From positions 558,001 to 622,000 of the forward strand of contig JAFLBF010000001.1 of the NCBI GenBank assembly GCA_017303895.1: DNA of 64,000 nt, in the 5' to 3' direction. Below the pieces are notes generated by a model. It ran no database searches, had not been told where the DNA came from, and saw nothing but the letters and a program-made list of their open reading frames with translations. Below, one piece after another: positions 27,016-35,764 of the stretch; position 1 is the stretch's first letter; every line of letters begins with the position of its first letter. Made by a program: the position numbers and the translations under genes. The DNA is from Bacteroidota bacterium. Its GTDB lineage: Bacteria > Bacteroidota > Bacteroidia > 2-12-FULL-35-15.

Positions 27016-29014
27016 ATGTATATAGTTCTATTTTATTGGGGAATTGTTTATTGTTTTCAATACTTGTGCACTTTATCCCGTCAAAGTTGTTATCTGCACA
27101 ATTAAAAGAGAATACAAGTAATGATAGGTCTTTTTCAGAATAAAAATTTCCGCTCACCAGTTTGGTGAATTCATAATATTTTGGATTGTGATCGGCTTCA
27201 TAACCCTTAAAATCGATCATATACCGGATGGTTGGATCGTTATTCTCAGCCGAAATTAACTTCAGATCAAATCGCCAGTCTTTATTCAGTACAAGCGTAT
27301 GTTTGCTTCCCGCGATTGATCCTGTATAATACAGATCATTTGCGTGAAACACCGTTTGAGCACTTGCGGTAATGTTGATCATTTTTTCTTGCCATTCTCC
27401 ATTGATCAATTGTAGTGTAATGTGCGCTTTGCCATTATTGAATATTAATGCGTCTTTATCTGTAAATGTTTTTCCTGAGCTGACAAATGCGTGTTGTTTG
27501 TACCAATTTTCTTTTAGACTATTTTTTCCTGTAATTCCTATTTGCCATTTGTTATTTAAATAATTGAGGATCTGCCAGGTTCCATTTGTTGTATTAATGC
27601 AAAGCAGATCCTGTTTCCCATCGCTGTTATAGTCGCCCGAAAAATAGATATTTACAGGGTCAAACAGCGATGATTCATTGGTGTTTGATTCAGCAATCTT
27701 TTCGAATTCTTTTTTGATAGCATTAAATGAATAGATACGTGCTGTTTTGTTTTTGATACATACCAACTCATCTGTTTTGGATGAAGCAATAAAATTCCCT
27801 GAAACAATAGGATCTTTTGACGTATATTCTGTTAATGCGTTTGATGATCCTTTTTTATTCAGATAATGCACATCAAATGGAGGCGTGTTTTTGATGGGCG
27901 TAAATTCTTTTTCATATTGAGTGTTCAGTTCTAATGCAGAGGGAAGTCCTTTCCGTTCATTGGGCGTACCATAAACGATCTCAAGATCATCCACGATCAC
28001 TCCGGTTTTCCCTTTGTTCCAGATGTTGATCTGAATTTTATTGTCGGCAGTTAATTTTTCTGAAGGGACATTAAAGGAAGCATTTAGTTTTGTCCAGGTG
28101 TTGATTGGAAATATAGAGTTTTCAGTGCTTTTCCCTTCCCAGAAAATAGCTTCTCTACTTTGTTCGTTGATCGATGAAGCCGTTAGAACCAGGTTGGGTT
28201 TTTCTTGTGTGGGATAAACCCATACGCTAGCCGATACTTTTTTAAAAGGCTCAGTAGCAATTTCACTAATCGTCTTCACGATGCTTGGTCCGTATTCTTT
28301 TCCATCGCTCATGTCAATGGCTTGTTTGCCTGAATGAGCAGTTGTTGCTTTGATGTTTTCAGGGCCTACAATTCCTTCTGTTGTTTCAAAATCGAAGAAG
28401 AAGTTGGAATTAGAAACCAACACATCATTAGCGACCTTTGTATTTCCAAAGATATCGATCACCAGGTCATCGATATAAAACTCTTCTTTGGTTTTGTTCC
28501 AAACATAAACACTAATGCTGTTGCCCGGTGATATGAATTCAGGCTTTATATCATAGCTAAAGCTATTGTTATTCCAATTGTTGGGTGGTTCGAATAATAA
28601 GGGCTTTCCTTCCCAAAGAATATTTTTTTGTTCTTTCGCATTATCAATCGATACTACAAGAACCGCATCTTTGATCTTATTTTTGGAATATGATTTTAAT
28701 CCAATACTTATCTTTTGTATGCCTTGATAGGATGGTATATCTTGAAATAATTTATTGAAGCCAATACTGTATTCAAGATCTTTAGAAAGTTTATGAGATT
28801 GTTTTCCGGAGGCAAAGCATTCAGTGGATAGTCTGGGATCATTAAGCATTTCCATATCCTGGAGCTCGTGATACAGGTTTGTAAATACCAATGAATCCTT
28901 TTTAGGAGTAAGATTCACTGCAGATGAACTTGCTCCTTCATGGTTGCTATTGCAGGAAATACTAAGCGGAATTGCAAACAAAAATAAATACCGGGTCAGG
29001 ATCCGCAATTTCAT
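27005..29014 (-). CDS. Lipoprotein with two shared beta-sandwich modules and an FG-GAP-like region
   Basis: 669 residues. The lipobox ends in SISCNS (Cys21). Residues about 45-190 and 206-348 are two copies of the locus module: LEYSIGF then VYVWNKTKEEFYIDDLVI in the first; FFFDFE, KEYGPSI then INIWNKGKTGVIVDDLEI in the second. The rest holds VCBS/FG-GAP-like strands including the calcium-loop motif GDYNSDGKQD. The protein probably sits on the outer membrane or periplasmic side and binds carbohydrate, by analogy with CBM4/9-like folds that end in an IDD strand. It is followed by the GH16-like gene (11-bp overlap) and preceded by a one-module lipoprotein. Confidence 0.75.
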   Translation of the reverse strand: MKLRILTRYLFLFAIPLSISCNSNHEGASSSAVNLTPKKDSLVFTNLYHELQDMEMLNDPRLSTECFASGKQSHKLSKDLEYSIGFNKLFQDIPSYQGIQKISIGLKSYSKNKIKDAVLVVSIDNAKEQKNILWEGKPLLFEPPNNWNNNSFSYDIKPEFISPGNSISVYVWNKTKEEFYIDDLVIDIFGNTKVANDVLVSNSNFFFDFETTEGIVGPENIKATTAHSGKQAIDMSDGKEYGPSIVKTISEIATEPFKKVSASVWVYPTQEKPNLVLTASSINEQSREAIFWEGKSTENSIFPINTWTKLNASFNVPSEKLTADNKIQINIWNKGKTGVIVDDLEIVYGTPNERKGLPSALELNTQYEKEFTPIKNTPPFDVHYLNKKGSSNALTEYTSKDPIVSGNFIASSKTDELVCIKNKTARIYSFNAIKKEFEKIAESNTNESSLFDPVNIYFSGDYNSDGKQDLLCINTTNGTWQILNYLNNKWQIGITGKNSLKENWYKQHAFVSSGKTFTDKDALIFNNGKAHITLQLINGEWQEKMINITASAQTVFHANDLYYTGSIAGSKHTLVLNKDWRFDLKLISAENNDPTIRYMIDFKGYEADHNPKYYEFTKLVSGNFYSEKDLSLLVFSFNCADNNFDGIKCTSIENNKQFPNKIELYTFEK

Positions 29015-29022
29015 GTTTGTAA

Positions 29023-29556
29023 TTAATAAAATGTAACATTTAGATCATCGATCATGATCTCTTCTTTGGAAGTGTTCCACAGGTATAATTTGATAAAATG
29101 CTCCGGATTGATACTGGATGGTAATTTAAAGCCATCTTTGACCTCAACCCATTTATTGATCTCTTTTGTTTTTTCATTGACAATATTTCCTGCCCAAAAG
29201 ATATTTTTTCCTGTTACATCATCAATACTTACAACTGATTTTGCGTTTGCGTTCGGAGACTTGAAATAGATCCAATAGGTAAATGCAACGGAATCAAACT
29301 TCTCTGCGCTAATTGATTTAACCGGTTTGTTTAATCCAACGCTGTATAAATTTGTGGAGTCCATCACGGATATGCGTTTGCCTGTATGTGCTCCTTCTAT
29401 TTCCCGGATCGTATGCATAGAACCCCATTCTTCATGTTCTAGTGATTGTGTAAATATTGCTTTAGGCAAAACAGGCTTTACTTCTTCCGTTTTTATTTCC
29501 TCTTGTTTACATGAAAACAAAAAAGTTGCAGCAGCAGCAAGTAAAAAATATTTCAT
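29023..29556 (-). CDS. Small lipoprotein made of one shared beta-sandwich module
   Basis: 177 residues from the ATG at 29556 (MKYFLLAAAATFLFSCKQ, lipobox Cys16); a longer reading from 29640 would overlap the ABC gene and hide the lipobox. After a Glu/Lys linker the whole mature protein (about residues 40-177) is a single copy of the module: a NLYSVGL motif, IFWAGN, and the closing LYLWNTSKEEIMIDDLNV strand. This is the minimal form of the domain that ends four GT-C proteins in the locus. Seven bp follow the ABC ATPase gene and 8 bp precede the two-module lipoprotein, so they are co-transcribed. Probable glycan-binding lipoprotein; not proven. Confidence 0.78.
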   Translation of the reverse strand: MKYFLLAAAATFLFSCKQEEIKTEEVKPVLPKAIFTQSLEHEEWGSMHTIREIEGAHTGKRISVMDSTNLYSVGLNKPVKSISAEKFDSVAFTYWIYFKSPNANAKSVVSIDDVTGKNIFWAGNIVNEKTKEINKWVEVKDGFKLPSSINPEHFIKLYLWNTSKEEIMIDDLNVTFY

Positions 29557-29563
29557 AATAAAT

Positions 29564-31369
29564 TTATGCTGTGTGGAATTGTTTTTTCTTTTCAATAGAT
29601 GCTTTGATATCCTCCAACTGTCCTTTAGGGATAGCGCCAATCAACTTTTTAGTGTACTCCGATTGTGGGTTGGTGTATATGCTGTCTGCATCTCCCATTT
29701 CTTCTACTTTCCCTTTATTCATCACCACCATGCGGTCGCTCATGAATTTTACGACTGAAAGATCGTGTGAAATGAAAATATATGTAAAATCGAATTCGCG
29801 TTTTAATTCATTCAGTAAGTTAAGTACTTGCGCTTGTACAGAAACATCTAAAGCCGAAACGGATTCATCGCAGATGATGAATTTAGGACGTAATGCCAAT
29901 GCTCGAGCAATACAGATACGCTGACGTTGTCCACCGGAGAATTCATGCGGATAACGGTAAAAATGACTCTCATTCATGTTTACCCGTTGAAGCAATTCGA
30001 TCACGCGTTCTTTGCGGGCTTTATCATTCTCTAATATACCATGCACCTGCATCGGCTCCATGATGGCTTGTCCGATCGTAATACGTGGATTAAGTGATGA
30101 ATACGGATCCTGAAAAATGATCTGAATATCTTTTCGCAGATCACGCATTTCTTTTGTTCCTAAGGTGGTGATGTTCTTCCCATTGAAAATCACTTCTCCC
30201 CCTGTAGGTTCTATCAATCGTAACACGGTTCTACCAAGAGTGGTTTTTCCGCACCCCGATTCTCCTACCAATCCTAATGTCTCGCCCGGATAAACATCAA
30301 AGCTCACATCATCAACCGCTCTTACATGATCTTTTGCTTTACCAAAGATCCCTTTTTTGATCGGGAAATAAGTTTTCAGATTCTTGATCTGTAGGATCGG
30401 TTCTTTGGCATATAATTTTTTATGCGCTTCTTCACGTTCCTGTTTTGTAACAACTAATTTTTCTGTCACATCAGCAACCGATTGAGAGCTTTCTATCATT
30501 TCACCGCTATCATTCGTTTTCATGAAGTCGGCAACTGTTGGCAACCAATGTAAACGTTTGTTCAACGGTGGACGGCAGGCTAAAAGTCCTTTAGTATATG
30601 GGTGTTGAGGATTAGAAAATATTTCAAGCACAGTTCCTTGTTCAACAATTTTACCTTTATACATCACAACCACTTTATCAGCTAATTCAGCAATAACACC
30701 AAGGTCATGCGTAATAAACATGATCCCCATTTCGTGTTCACGCTGAAGCTTCAGCATAAGATCTAAGATGGTAGCCTGAACAGTTACATCCAATGCAGTT
30801 GTAGGTTCATCGGCAATAAGGATGTTGGGCTGGCAGCTCATCGCCATCGCGATCATCACCCTTTGTTTTTGACCCCCGGATATTTGATGTGGATAGCTAT
30901 CGAATATCGCTTCCGGACGAGGCAATTGCACCTCATTGAACAATGCGATCGTTTTTTCTTTCGCTTCTTTCGTAGAACATTTTTGATGTAAAAGGATTGC
31001 TTCCATCACCTGATCTCCACACGTATAAACCGGATTTAAAGAGGTCATGGGTTCCTGAAAGATCATGGCAATTTCATTCCCTCTTAATGCACGCATTTCC
31101 TTTTCAGAGAGTGTTACTAAGTCAAGTGGGCCTTTGGTCTTAGAATGGTAGATGATCTCGCCACCGGTAATTTTCCCCGGAGGGTTTGGTATCAAACGCA
31201 TCACAGATAGAGAGGTAACTGATTTTCCGGATCCCGATTCCCCCACAATGCCAATCGTCTCTCCTTTGGAAAGTGTAAATGATATATCGTTTACGGCTTT
31301 TACCGTTTCATCCTCTGTACGGAATTCGGTAACCAGGTTCTTGATCTCTAAAAGTGTTTCTTTTGCCAT
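29564..31369 (-). CDS. ABC transporter ATP-binding protein, two fused oligopeptide-type NBDs
   Basis: 601 residues with two complete nucleotide-binding domains of the Dpp/Opp (DppD-DppF) type. Domain 1 has Walker A GESGSGKS (43-50), signature SGGQKQR and Walker B ILIADEP; domain 2 has GESGCGKT, SGGQRQR and FIICDES. Both have the Opp/Dpp C-terminal extension. Such fused ATPases normally power uptake or export of peptides or other solutes with two permease subunits, but no permease lies in this window, so it is an orphan here. It is first in the minus-strand lipoprotein/glycan operon; whether it serves that pathway is uncertain. Confidence 0.92.
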   Translation of the reverse strand: MAKETLLEIKNLVTEFRTEDETVKAVNDISFTLSKGETIGIVGESGSGKSVTSLSVMRLIPNPPGKITGGEIIYHSKTKGPLDLVTLSEKEMRALRGNEIAMIFQEPMTSLNPVYTCGDQVMEAILLHQKCSTKEAKEKTIALFNEVQLPRPEAIFDSYPHQISGGQKQRVMIAMAMSCQPNILIADEPTTALDVTVQATILDLMLKLQREHEMGIMFITHDLGVIAELADKVVVMYKGKIVEQGTVLEIFSNPQHPYTKGLLACRPPLNKRLHWLPTVADFMKTNDSGEMIESSQSVADVTEKLVVTKQEREEAHKKLYAKEPILQIKNLKTYFPIKKGIFGKAKDHVRAVDDVSFDVYPGETLGLVGESGCGKTTLGRTVLRLIEPTGGEVIFNGKNITTLGTKEMRDLRKDIQIIFQDPYSSLNPRITIGQAIMEPMQVHGILENDKARKERVIELLQRVNMNESHFYRYPHEFSGGQRQRICIARALALRPKFIICDESVSALDVSVQAQVLNLLNELKREFDFTYIFISHDLSVVKFMSDRMVVMNKGKVEEMGDADSIYTNPQSEYTKKLIGAIPKGQLEDIKASIEKKKQFHTA

Positions 31370-31396
31370 CTCGATTCTTGATTTTTCAAAGAGTGC

Positions 31397-31427
31397 TAAA
31401 AGTACGTTTTGTTGGGCAATTATGCAA
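31397..31427 (-). promoter_or_regulatory. Bacteroidota-type promoter for the ABC/lipoprotein/glycan operon
   Basis: On the minus strand TTG (31425-31427) is followed after exactly 20 bases by TACTTTTA (31397-31404), seven of eight matches to the -7 consensus TAnnTTTG. It lies 28 bp before the ABC ATPase start. Spacing fits the sigma-ABfr promoter form. Good candidate for the start of the long minus-strand transcript. Confidence 0.5.
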
Positions 31428-31467
31428 GAATTAAAAGCCTTTTAGAGCAAAAAGGATGGAGTAGAGT

Positions 31468-32013
31468 CTAGTTTTTATCGGGATAGATCCAGATGGATAT
31501 CTTCCCCGGATTATTTTCAACTGTAAAGTCGGCACTTTCGTCACTTAAGTTGATCCTTACATCGCCATACTTCCCTGATTTTACGGTCCATACAGCAAAT
31601 CCCATATGATCTTCACAAACGCCATAATGCTGGTCGAAGTATTTCTTGAAGCCATCATACACCGTTTCGGTTGAGGCAGAATTTGTTATAAAAACATCGG
31701 CCTGGATCTCACTCAATTCATTTTCTTCAAAATTGTAGGCTACATTATAGGATCCAAGCGTATCCATTCCGTATTCATAGTACAAATACCCATCATCTGC
31801 TTCTATCGGTTGTGAAGACTCTGTTTTTTGAATCGTATCTTGTTTATCGCCCAACGCAAATCCTCTAAAAACCCCGGCATCACTCTTCATTACTTGTTCG
31901 AAAACAGGACCATACTGAGCTAACTCTGATTTAGGCTCCGAACAGGACTGCATCAAAAGGATGAACATTGCAAATCCTGAAAGTAAAACTGATTTCGAAA
32001 GTGGCTTAAACAT
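31468..32013 (-). CDS. Hypothetical lipoprotein
   Basis: 181 residues from the ATG at 32013 (MFKPLSKSVLLSGF); a start seven codons earlier is possible but gives a poorer signal. The hydrophobic stretch ends in LLMQSCSEP, a plausible lipobox. The mature protein is acidic with alternating strand-like segments (DDGYLYYEYGMD, YNVAYNFEEN) and a repeat-like AVWTVKSGKYGDVRI region. I recognise no family motif. It stands between the ABC gene and the exonuclease gene with about 50-100 bp on either side, so it may be single. Function unknown. Confidence 0.75.
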   Translation of the reverse strand: MFKPLSKSVLLSGFAMFILLMQSCSEPKSELAQYGPVFEQVMKSDAGVFRGFALGDKQDTIQKTESSQPIEADDGYLYYEYGMDTLGSYNVAYNFEENELSEIQADVFITNSASTETVYDGFKKYFDQHYGVCEDHMGFAVWTVKSGKYGDVRINLSDESADFTVENNPGKISIWIYPDKN

Positions 32014-32061
32014 GTTGTTGTAGGAATATCTCAAGCAAAAGTATAAAAATTAAAAACACCA

Positions 32062-32760
32062 TCAGGTTAGAACTACATTTTTATCTTCTATTTGTTGTTC
32101 GCCCATAAATCGCAATAGCAATCGTGCAACAGTCAATACATCTTTCTGGCAATAGGTAACAATTCGTTTTATATCTTTTTCTTCCCAATACACACGCGCC
32201 ACATCACTACCATCAATATCATCCTTTGGTGTTGGAATATTGAAGATGTGTGCTAAAAGATTTAATGAGGTAAAACTTTTATAGTCGCCAAACTTCCAGA
32301 GTTCCATAGTATCCAGGTGTTGAACCTCCCAAGGCTTTTTCCCTGCAATGTTCAATGCTTTTGGAAGCTTTATGCCATTGATCAACATTCTTCTACAGAG
32401 GAAGGGAAAATCAAATTCTTTTCCATTATGAGCACATAACAGATGCTCTTTTCTGTTGAAATGTTTGTTGAGTAATCCTGCAAAATCCTTTAGGAGCTGC
32501 TTTTCATCTTCGTGATAAAACGATTTGATACGGAATTCTTTTGCATTAAAAAATCCGACTGAGATACAGATCACTTTCGCAAATTCTGCATAAATGCCGG
32601 CTTTCTTGTATTGATTTTCCGGACTATCACTCGTAGGATACCTGAATTTAGAGTCCCACAGGCTTCGGACATTTTCATTTAGTTCATTATATTTATATAC
32701 GATGGGAGCAGTTTCTACGTCTAAAAATAAAATGTTTGATAATTTATAATTTTCAAGCAT
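32062..32760 (-). CDS. 3'-5' exonuclease, PolB-like (DEDDy)
   Basis: 232 residues of the predicted PolB-like 3'-5' exonuclease family. The three Exo motifs of the DnaQ fold are visible: LFLDVETAP (Exo I, D and E), AHNGKEFDFPFL (Exo II) and the YCQKDV motif (Exo III with Tyr, hence DEDDy). The stand-alone family is widespread in Bacteroidota and thought to act in DNA repair or nucleic acid degradation; no polymerase domain is attached. It lies 16 bp after phoH2, suggesting co-transcription of two nucleic-acid enzymes. Confidence 0.9.
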   Translation of the reverse strand: MLENYKLSNILFLDVETAPIVYKYNELNENVRSLWDSKFRYPTSDSPENQYKKAGIYAEFAKVICISVGFFNAKEFRIKSFYHEDEKQLLKDFAGLLNKHFNRKEHLLCAHNGKEFDFPFLCRRMLINGIKLPKALNIAGKKPWEVQHLDTMELWKFGDYKSFTSLNLLAHIFNIPTPKDDIDGSDVARVYWEEKDIKRIVTYCQKDVLTVARLLLRFMGEQQIEDKNVVLT

Positions 32761-32776
32761 AGTATTTTAGGGGTTA

Positions 32777-34114
32777 TTATAAAAATTCATTTGCAAGGTT
32801 AGCCAATTCTGAACGCTCTCCTTTTTCAAGGGTAATATGTGCATACAAAGGCTGGTCTTTTAATTTATCGATCAAGTAAGACAATCCATTACTCTGTGTA
32901 TCCAAATAGGGCGTATCAATTTGATAGATATCACCTGTAAAGATGATCTTGGTGTTCTCTCCGGCACGGGAAATAACCGTTTTTACCTCATGCGGAGTAA
33001 GGTTTTGTGCTTCATCCACAATAAAGAACACATTTGATAAACTTCTTCCTCTGATATAGGCTAATGGACAAACAACCAATTTCTCATGTTCTACCATTTC
33101 ATTGATCTGTTTGTATTCTTTATCTTTTTCGCTAAACAGATTCTTGATGTATTTCAAATTATCCCAAAGCGGCTCCATGTATGGATTTAACTTCGACTTG
33201 ATATCGCCTGGCAAATAACCAATGTCTTTATTACTCAGTGGAACGATCGGACGCGCTAAATAGATCTGATGGAAATTTCTTCTTTGTTCTAAAGCTCCTG
33301 CCAGTGATAGAAGGGTTTTCCCTGTTCCGGCAACACCTTGAATAGAAACAAGTTTGATGTCCGGATTCATAATGGCATCCAATGCAAATGCTTGTTCGGC
33401 ATTGCGTGGATTCACTCCAAATGCGGTTACTTTTTTAACTCGTTCGATTACATCTTTATTCGGACTGTAGGACGCAAGAACAGATTTGGAGCCGTTTTTA
33501 AGTGTATAGAAATGGTTGGAAGTTGGTTTTTGTTTTTTAAGCAAAGCATTCGGCTCACAAAACCCTTTTTCATAGATCTCATTGATCAACTCAGTCGAAA
33601 CTTTTTGGATCTCGCTTCTTCCGGTATATAGCTGTTCGTTTACATCTTTGATCTTTCCTGTTTCATAATCTTCAGCAGTAAGATTCAACGATTTAGCTTT
33701 GATACGAAGGTTAATGTCCTTCGTTACCATGATCACTTTTCTGTTAGGATTATTTTCCGCAACATACATGGCGGTGTTTAAAATACGGTGATCTCCTTTT
33801 CGTTCGCCAAATACTTTTTCTGCATCTATTTTCGAATTTTGATGCATCTCGATCTTGATCATACCATGGCCTTTGCCGTTGATATTGATCCAGTCTTGTA
33901 ATGTATGTCCATTGGAAATTTTGTCAATGTATCTCGAGAATTCACGTGCCGCAAAGTTCTTCGTATCATTTCCCTTTTTAAAGTTATCCAGCTCTTCAAG
34001 AACAGTTATTGGAATAACGACATCATGTTCTTTAAAATTTTTCACTGCCATGTGATCGTAAATGATCACGGATGTATCAAGAACGAAAATCTTTTTCTCT
34101 TTTTCTTTCGCCAT
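32777..34114 (-). CDS. PhoH2-type protein: PIN domain fused to PhoH ATPase
   Basis: 445 residues. The N-terminal PIN nuclease domain (about 9-150) has Asp13 in VLDTSVIIYD and further acidic residues (LEELDNF, VTKDINLR). The C-terminal PhoH ATPase has Walker A GVAGTGKT at 260-267, Walker B FIVDEAQN and a FTGDIYQID motif. PhoH2 proteins are RNA helicase/ribonuclease toxin-like enzymes characterised in mycobacteria, where they pair with a small antitoxin-like PhoAT; no such small gene is evident here. Complete in length. The 3' neighbour is the PolB-like exonuclease. Confidence 0.93.
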   Translation of the reverse strand: MAKEKEKKIFVLDTSVIIYDHMAVKNFKEHDVVIPITVLEELDNFKKGNDTKNFAAREFSRYIDKISNGHTLQDWININGKGHGMIKIEMHQNSKIDAEKVFGERKGDHRILNTAMYVAENNPNRKVIMVTKDINLRIKAKSLNLTAEDYETGKIKDVNEQLYTGRSEIQKVSTELINEIYEKGFCEPNALLKKQKPTSNHFYTLKNGSKSVLASYSPNKDVIERVKKVTAFGVNPRNAEQAFALDAIMNPDIKLVSIQGVAGTGKTLLSLAGALEQRRNFHQIYLARPIVPLSNKDIGYLPGDIKSKLNPYMEPLWDNLKYIKNLFSEKDKEYKQINEMVEHEKLVVCPLAYIRGRSLSNVFFIVDEAQNLTPHEVKTVISRAGENTKIIFTGDIYQIDTPYLDTQSNGLSYLIDKLKDQPLYAHITLEKGERSELANLANEFL

Positions 34115-34249
34115 AAACAGAACGGGTTAATTAGATTCTATAAAACTATAAAAACAAATAGTATATTTTGATCTTATGAAATAAAGTAATCAACAAAATG
34201 CTGTTGAAATGAAAAGGGGGAAATGAGGGATTGAGAGATGTATTAAAAG

Positions 34250-35689
34250 CTACCCTTTTAACTTTTTCTCGATGTATTTTTCGGTAGGCAGGAGCGACTG
34301 TTGTATCCTCTTGGCGTAATGGATACTATCTAAAATTTCTTTTTGTTTGGTTTCCAATAAAAGCTTCTGGTATTCTACTTCTTTTTTCTGTTTCTCAATA
34401 ATATCGTTGGCTGTCTTTTTTTGTTTATAACCCCTGTATATGAATCCTGAAACGAGCAACATCGCTATAAATCCAACAATAAAATAGTTTTTTTGTGCCG
34501 CTTGCTTTTCTGCTTTTGCTGATTGTTTTAATATCTCAGCGTCTTTAAGAAGCAATTCTTTGTCTTTTTTCTCAGTCTCATACTTTTTATCCAGTTCGGA
34601 AATTTGTTTGAAAGTATTTTCATTCATCAAACTGTCTTTGTATTTAATGAACAGCACATAGTTCTCATAGGCATTTTTAAAATCTCCCTTTTTTGCATAG
34701 GTATTGGAAAGCATTTCATAGGCATACCGGATATTATCCATTCCCTTAAGTGAGAGTGCCATGTTCAAACTTTTTTTCTGCCATTCAATGGCTTGCTCAT
34801 AATCTCCTTTCTCTGCATGAATACTTCCTATGTTATCATACACATACATCAGTCCGCTTACACTGTTTATTTTCTTGTAGATATCATGCGAAAGTGTAAA
34901 GTACTGAAGTGATTTGTTTAGGTCTTTTTCATTATAGGCCGTTATGGCCATCCATGTGTACAGGTTTGATAAGCCATTATCATATTTTTGAGACAGATAA
35001 AGTGCTTCCGCTTCTGCATAATTTTTTTTGGCAGCATTGAAATCGCCATTAACATTATGGATGATGCCAATAGCCGTTATAAGGTTTGCCTTATCAATTG
35101 CGCTTCCTTCTTTCTTATAGATCTCAAGTGCTTGGGAATAACACTCCATTGCTTTATCATATCGCCCCATGTCTTTATATAGAGTTCCCATGGAGTAATC
35201 AAGTCCGGCAATCCCATCTTTTGAATTGATCTGTTCGTAAATGGTTAGCGCTTTCTGGAAATAATGTAAGGCTCCTTTAAGGTCGCCTTTGTACTTGGTG
35301 GCTTCACCAATAAGCTTTATTTGTTCCGCAGCATTAGCCTTGTCTCCGATTTTATTAAAAATGCTGAGTGCCTTTGTATAATTTGAGATTGCAGAATCAT
35401 AATTTGATACATCTTCCTCTAAATAGCCCAGATACATATAAGCAATCCCTTGTCCCGGCAGATAATTTTTTTGAACGGCCAACTTGTTAGCTTTTAATAT
35501 GTAGTGCTTTGCTGAGTCTTGATCAATAAATTCATAAGCCTTACCGATTCGGTTTAAGGTTTGAATAAGAAGCGTATCATGGATTTTTGATCTGGAGTAC
35601 TTTTTAAGAGAATCAATATTTGTTGTGTTTGAAAAAAGTGAGCCGGTTATATCAAACAAAAGAAAGATAAGGAGTACAGCTTTTTTCAT
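34250..35689 (-). CDS. TPR sensor protein lacking its phosphatase domain
   Basis: 479 residues from the ATG at 35689 (MKKAVLLIFLLFDITGSLF signal peptide); an upstream in-frame ATG at 35728 would add 13 non-signal-like residues. Residues about 30-340 are tandem TPRs in series, such as AISNYTKALSIFNKIGD and ALHYFQKALTIYEQ. A membrane helix (YFIVGFIAMLLVSGFIYRG) and a coiled coil follow. The protein stops after DSIHYAKRIQQSLLPTEKYI, which in related Bacteroidota proteins continues straight into a SpoIIE/PP2C phosphatase domain. That domain is instead encoded by the gene just upstream (35765-36475), 75 bp away. Likely a membrane sensor that acts with that separate phosphatase. Confidence 0.85.
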   Translation of the reverse strand: MKKAVLLIFLLFDITGSLFSNTTNIDSLKKYSRSKIHDTLLIQTLNRIGKAYEFIDQDSAKHYILKANKLAVQKNYLPGQGIAYMYLGYLEEDVSNYDSAISNYTKALSIFNKIGDKANAAEQIKLIGEATKYKGDLKGALHYFQKALTIYEQINSKDGIAGLDYSMGTLYKDMGRYDKAMECYSQALEIYKKEGSAIDKANLITAIGIIHNVNGDFNAAKKNYAEAEALYLSQKYDNGLSNLYTWMAITAYNEKDLNKSLQYFTLSHDIYKKINSVSGLMYVYDNIGSIHAEKGDYEQAIEWQKKSLNMALSLKGMDNIRYAYEMLSNTYAKKGDFKNAYENYVLFIKYKDSLMNENTFKQISELDKKYETEKKDKELLLKDAEILKQSAKAEKQAAQKNYFIVGFIAMLLVSGFIYRGYKQKKTANDIIEKQKKEVEYQKLLLETKQKEILDSIHYAKRIQQSLLPTEKYIEKKLKG

Positions 35690-35764
35690 CCTGTAACGTT
35701 GAGAATAAATATTATTAAAACGCAACAATTGGTTGACGTCTAATTCTATTCAGGTTAAAAAGAA

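Noticed and set aside
29571-29924. 117-residue plus-strand frame inside the ABC gene
   Set aside because: It is antisense to the conserved second ATPase domain and has no start signals of its own.
32062-34114. PhoH2 and the PolB-like exonuclease as a toxin-antitoxin or defence pair
   Set aside because: Both are common housekeeping-type genes in Bacteroidota; no small antitoxin gene or other defence genes accompany them.
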